This document shows, in pieces, positions 4,924 through 6,106 of a stretch of 6,106 nucleotides of DNA; within the stretch, counting starts at the first letter, position 1, and every line of letters starts with the position of its first letter. Source of the DNA: Candidatus Borrarchaeota archaeon (GTDB taxonomy: Archaea; Asgardarchaeota; Sifarchaeia; Borrarchaeales; Borrarchaeaceae). Below the pieces are notes generated by a model that worked only from the letters and a program-made list of their open reading frames with translations, did no database searches and had not been told where the DNA came from. Position numbers and translations under genes: made by a program. The DNA is taken from NCBI GenBank assembly GCA_016840645.1, contig JAEORY010000256.1:1-6106 (forward strand). The letters run 5' to 3'.

Positions 4924-5148
4924 ATGAAAATCTATGTGCGTGAAAGAATGAAAGTAAAGACTGGAGTAAAAGCACCAAGATTTCGTGTTCTTGCGGTCAC
5001 AAATGGCTCAGGAACAGAAGCCCAACTGACTTTCCCATCAAGGATGCACCTTAGGAAGATAGAACTTGAACGGATTGCTAAGGATGTCGGTGCTGAAGTT
5101 GTTTATCTCCAGCCGATAGCTGAGGCAGAACGTGGAAAAATGAAATGA
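4924..5148 (+). CDS. Conserved-looking small basic protein of unknown function (74 aa)
   Basis: I cannot assign a function. From the ATG at 4924 the product has 74 residues, strongly basic at the N terminus (MKIYVRERMKVKTGVKAPRF), with a central beta-rich stretch and a helical segment LRKIELERIAKDVGAEVVYL (43-62). There are no Cys residues, no membrane segment and no catalytic signature. The layout of two or three strands followed by a helix and a strand resembles small archaeal nucleic-acid or accessory proteins, but that is impression only. GAGGTG (4912-4917) lies 6 nt before the start. An upstream in-frame ATG at 4858 is rejected because it falls in the TATA box. The gene is followed after 10 bp by the winged-helix gene, so the two are probably co-transcribed. 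Confidence 0.8.
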   Translation: MKIYVRERMKVKTGVKAPRFRVLAVTNGSGTEAQLTFPSRMHLRKIELERIAKDVGAEVVYLQPIAEAERGKMK

Positions 5149-5158
5149 AGGAAAGCAC

Positions 5159-5533
5159 ATGACGGCACTCACTGACGATGAGATCTTTGATGCAGCCATA
5201 CAAATTATGCTTTTCATTGATCGTTCTATTACCATCCACTTTAGTAAAAATACTATTCGTATACGTTTTCCTACGACGCGAAAATTAGCGGAGCATTTAC
5301 AAACTCCACATTACTATGTGCTTCCGTATTTCGCCACAATGGAGAAGGATAACCTGATCATAAGAGTTGAGCGAGTTGGTATCTCTACCACAATGCAAGG
5401 TACCAGAAAATTAATTGAATTAATGGCCGCCAAATATAAAGAAAAGACCGAAGCTGTTATCGGAACTACACTTTTCGAAGAAATTCAAAAACGCGTAATG
5501 ATGGAAAACCGAAGACAAGACCTATCTTCCTGA
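5159..5533 (+). CDS. Small winged-helix-like protein, putative transcription regulator (124 aa)
   Basis: No family name can be given with confidence. Residues 39-60 (TTRKLAEHLQTPHYYVLPYFAT) read as a helix-turn-helix, where a first helix RKLAEHL is followed by a turn and a second helix. Then comes MEKDNLIIRVERVGISTTMQGTRKLIELM (61-89), the beta-hairpin wing plus closing helix pattern of MarR/PadR-like winged helices, with QGTRKLIEL standing for the usual T-x-x-G-R-x-L-L-E-x-L. The N terminus (5-21) is helical and could dimerise, and the C terminus (93-124) is charged and helical. AAGGA (5149-5153 region) precedes the ATG at 5159 by about 6 nt. It is downstream of orf74 and near two dyads that could be its operators. 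There is no metal-binding motif. DNA binding is an inference. Confidence 0.75.
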   Translation: MTALTDDEIFDAAIQIMLFIDRSITIHFSKNTIRIRFPTTRKLAEHLQTPHYYVLPYFATMEKDNLIIRVERVGISTTMQGTRKLIELMAAKYKEKTEAVIGTTLFEEIQKRVMMENRRQDLSS

Positions 5534-5577
5534 ATCAAATAGCGAATTAGATTAAAAAGATGGGCAAACTAGAAATC

Positions 5578-5584
5578 AAAAAAA
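5578..5584 (-). terminator. Oligo-T terminator of rpoP
   Basis: A run of seven T on the minus strand lies 2 bp after the rpoP stop codon, with no stable hairpin. This is a plausible archaeal factor-independent terminator. It lies in the 53-bp gap shared with the convergent winged-helix gene. Confidence 0.45.
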
Positions 5585-5586
5585 CG

Positions 5587-5730
5587 TTATTGTGACTTTA
5601 AGCGTTTAATAATTGGTGGCCTTCCTTTGTACAGAATTCTTTGGCCACAGTGAGGGCATTTTACGCCAGGCAAGGCTTCTGTAAGGCTAATATCAACCTC
5701 TTGCTTGCACTTGTAACAAGTGTACACCAT
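5587..5730 (-). CDS. rpoP: DNA-directed RNA polymerase subunit P (Rpb12-like)
   Basis: This is the zinc-ribbon subunit of archaeal RNA polymerase, equivalent to eukaryotic Rpb12, needed for enzyme assembly and open-complex formation. The 47-residue product is of normal family length. Two zinc-binding pairs are visible: CYKC at residues 5-8 and CPHC at 25-28. Around them are the family blocks ALPGVKCPHCGQRILYK (19-35) and RPPIIKRLK (37-45), the invariant C-terminal part that contacts the polymerase. The ATG at 5730 is fixed by a perfect GGTGA (5741-5737) 6 nt upstream, and TTTATAAT (5771-5764 on the minus strand) is a good TATA box. Its presence is the firmest evidence that this DNA is archaeal. 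It was found by hand translation of the minus strand. Confidence 0.95.
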   Translation of the reverse strand: MVYTCYKCKQEVDISLTEALPGVKCPHCGQRILYKGRPPIIKRLKSQ

Positions 5731-5736
5731 ATAAGT

Positions 5737-5772
5737 TCACCATCAATTTTTCTTTACTAACTCATTATAAAG
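5737..5772 (-). promoter_or_regulatory. rpoP promoter and ribosome site
   Basis: On the minus strand CTTTATAAT (5772-5764) is a TATA box, with transcription expected to begin near 5745. The GGTGA at 5741-5737, complementary to the archaeal 16S 3' end, follows almost at once and sits 6 nt before the ATG, giving a very short leader. Confidence 0.6.
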
Positions 5773-5851
5773 ATTTCCTTAGGTTCATGTTTACCAAAAT
5801 GCTGTTTTTCTCTTTCGGTTTGAACTGAATTTTTTTCTGGTATCCGATACG

Positions 5852-5907
5852 TTATTTAAGAAGTTTTCAATTTCATATCATGAGATTCATTAAACGCAAT
5901 CTAGAGG
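5852..5907 (+). promoter_or_regulatory. Promoter and ribosome site of the right-edge gene
   Basis: TTATTTAAG (5852-5860) is an acceptable TATA box, with a start expected near 5884. GAGG at 5904-5907 lies 7 nt before the ATG at 5915. The region back to rpoP (5773-5851) shows nothing else that I can support. Confidence 0.4.
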
Positions 5908-5914
5908 CAATTAT

Positions 5915-6106
5915 ATGACCATACACGGATTTTTTGTAGTTGAAAGGATGAGAGAAGCGTGTATCTATTATTATCGAGAGCAAGACAGCAACCTGAAACT
6001 TGATCACTCAACTATTGGGCCATTTGCTAGTATTATTGCAAATATTAGTGAAACGTTTAGAGCAGACGGTAAAGAAAAATTGCAATTCTTTATCACATCA
6101 AACTAC
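5915..6106 (+). CDS. Truncated gene, possible longin/roadblock-like sensor domain protein
   Basis: The first 64 residues are visible and the frame is still open at the window edge. The opening IHGFFVVERMREACIYYY (3-20) is a strand, turn, strand pattern. It is followed by a polar loop with LKLDHSTIGPFASIIANISETF (27-48), a helix. This strand-strand-helix layout (xGFFVV...xCIYYY...L..S.I..FAxxI..ISxxF) is how many small longin or roadblock-like proteins of Asgard archaea begin. In that group such domains accompany small Ras-like GTPases. No Ras-like motif is visible here. The match is from memory of the pattern and only the N terminus is available, so the assignment is tentative. The open frame with a ribosome site and promoter is well supported as a gene. 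Confidence 0.6.
   Translation, partial: MTIHGFFVVERMREACIYYYREQDSNLKLDHSTIGPFASIIANISETFRADGKEKLQFFITSNY

Overview
This window is AT-rich DNA, almost certainly archaeal. The evidence is an RpoP (Rpb12-like) RNA polymerase subunit gene, AT-rich TATA boxes about 25 bp before predicted transcription starts, near-leaderless transcripts mixed with GGTGA-type ribosome sites, and oligo-T terminators. The truncated gene at the right edge resembles the longin/roadblock-like sensor proteins common in Asgard archaea. That makes an Asgard lineage my best guess, but only a guess.

Layout. (1) 1-316: the start of an IS200/IS605 transposase (tnpA, minus strand, running off the left edge), the hairpin of that element's end, then the terminator of tupA. 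(2) 317-3896: a divergent tungstate uptake and control locus. tupA (binding protein) runs leftward. tupB (permease), tupC (ATPase), a ModE-type regulator and mop (molbindin) run rightward. The shared promoter region at 1271-1489 holds two 24-bp ModE-like operators, one over each predicted start of transcription, and a perfect 32-bp tandem duplication between the two TATA boxes. (3) 3915-4745, minus strand: a homologue of the molybdenum storage protein (MosA/MosB of Azotobacter), convergent with mop. (4) 4746-5533: a divergent control region with two related GATATA/TATAYC dyads, then a two-gene unit of an unknown 74-residue basic protein and a small winged-helix-like protein. (5) 5587-5730, minus strand: rpoP. 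(6) 5915-6106: the truncated longin-like gene.

Regions 2 and 3 read as one tungsten/molybdenum homeostasis module. TupABC imports tungstate, the ModE-TOBE protein senses oxyanion and controls the divergent promoters, Mop buffers the anion in the cytosol, and the storage-protein homologue could bank it as a polyoxometalate. The points most worth checking are the archaeal single-gene storage protein beside a tungstate transporter, the matched operators and 32-bp duplication, a ten-residue basic insertion in the ModE helix-turn-helix, and a Cys-rich tail on TupA ending in CCCH.
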